Origin: Cytobacillus oceanisediminis
GTDB taxonomy: Bacteria; Bacillota; Bacilli; Bacillales; Cytobacillaceae
Length of the DNA stretch: 64,000 nt
Direction: 5' to 3'
Assembly: GCF_004366035.1 (NCBI RefSeq)
Contig: NZ_SOEE01000002.1
Coordinates: 496,001-560,000 of the forward strand
The notes beneath the pieces are model-generated. The model had not been told where the DNA came from. It saw only the letters and a list, made by a program, of their open reading frames with translations, and made no database searches. Shown here piece by piece: positions 63,883 through 64,000 of this stretch. Every line of letters begins with the position of its first letter. The first letter of the stretch is position 1. The position numbers and the translations under genes were made by a program.

Positions 63883-64000
63883 GGATCCACCTCTTTTAAA
63901 TCAAATTATATTCAATTGTTTCTATTAGTGTAATTTTACACATTATAAACTAATTAATCAATCCCGGTTTTGGCATTTTTCACCTCTCAAGGATGTTTAT

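Overview
The window is a chromosomal segment of a low-GC, endospore-forming Gram-positive bacterium of the Bacillaceae (Bacillus/Cytobacillus-like). This follows from the spore genes tlp, sspN, sspO, sspP and cotM, the gene order around citB, strong AGGAGG ribosome binding sites, frequent TTG/GTG starts, and CcpA (cre), PerR and CcpC sites. The genus is inference.

1-13.5 kb: a conserved core resembling the B. subtilis ynePQR-tlp-yneN-citB-sspO-sspP-cotM neighbourhood, with additions. These are a double-AAA SpoVK-like ATPase, sspN, an FbpB-type small protein and a selenium module. The module is selA plus a SelW-like selenoprotein (12340-12573) whose codon 13 is an in-frame TGA in a C-x-x-U motif, followed by a hairpin at the expected distance.

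13.5-22.4 kb: housekeeping and stress genes: arylamine N-acetyltransferase, threonine catabolism (kbl-tdh), a solitary arginine deiminase, a PerR-box catalase, the ABC-F protein YfmM and a DegV fatty-acid-binding protein.

22.4-49 kb: an aromatic amino acid catabolic block. The tyrosine branch is hppD, aminotransferase, flavin reductase-like, fah and hmgA. The phenylalanine branch is a hotdog thioesterase, phenylalanine dehydrogenase and a complete 2-oxo acid dehydrogenase complex (E1alpha, E1beta, E2, E3) that probably turns phenylpyruvate into phenylacetyl-CoA. It is accompanied by a TrpX-type ABC transporter, a nitronate monooxygenase-like protein, PaaX and the phenylacetate operon paaKABCD-ethD-paaFGHJ. 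Four promoters of the phenylalanine branch carry a CG-N9-CG operator-like motif, and three operons have cre-like sites. PaaE, PaaZ and maleylacetoacetate isomerase are not in the window.

49-60.1 kb: an AT-rich accessory island with a beta-propeller protein, two paralogous GT4 and two GT2 glycosyltransferases, a sugar-nucleotide epimerase, a small beta-rich protein and a 461-aa chimera. The chimera joins sixteen 14-residue YadA-head repeats to a phage neck-appendage (Peptidase_G2) C-terminus. Several of these genes have sigma-K-like promoters (AC-N16-CATANNNTA), as cotM does. The island therefore looks like a late-sporulation spore-surface glycoprotein or appendage system, which is the best candidate here for an undescribed system.

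60.5-63.9 kb: one very large polytopic membrane protein.
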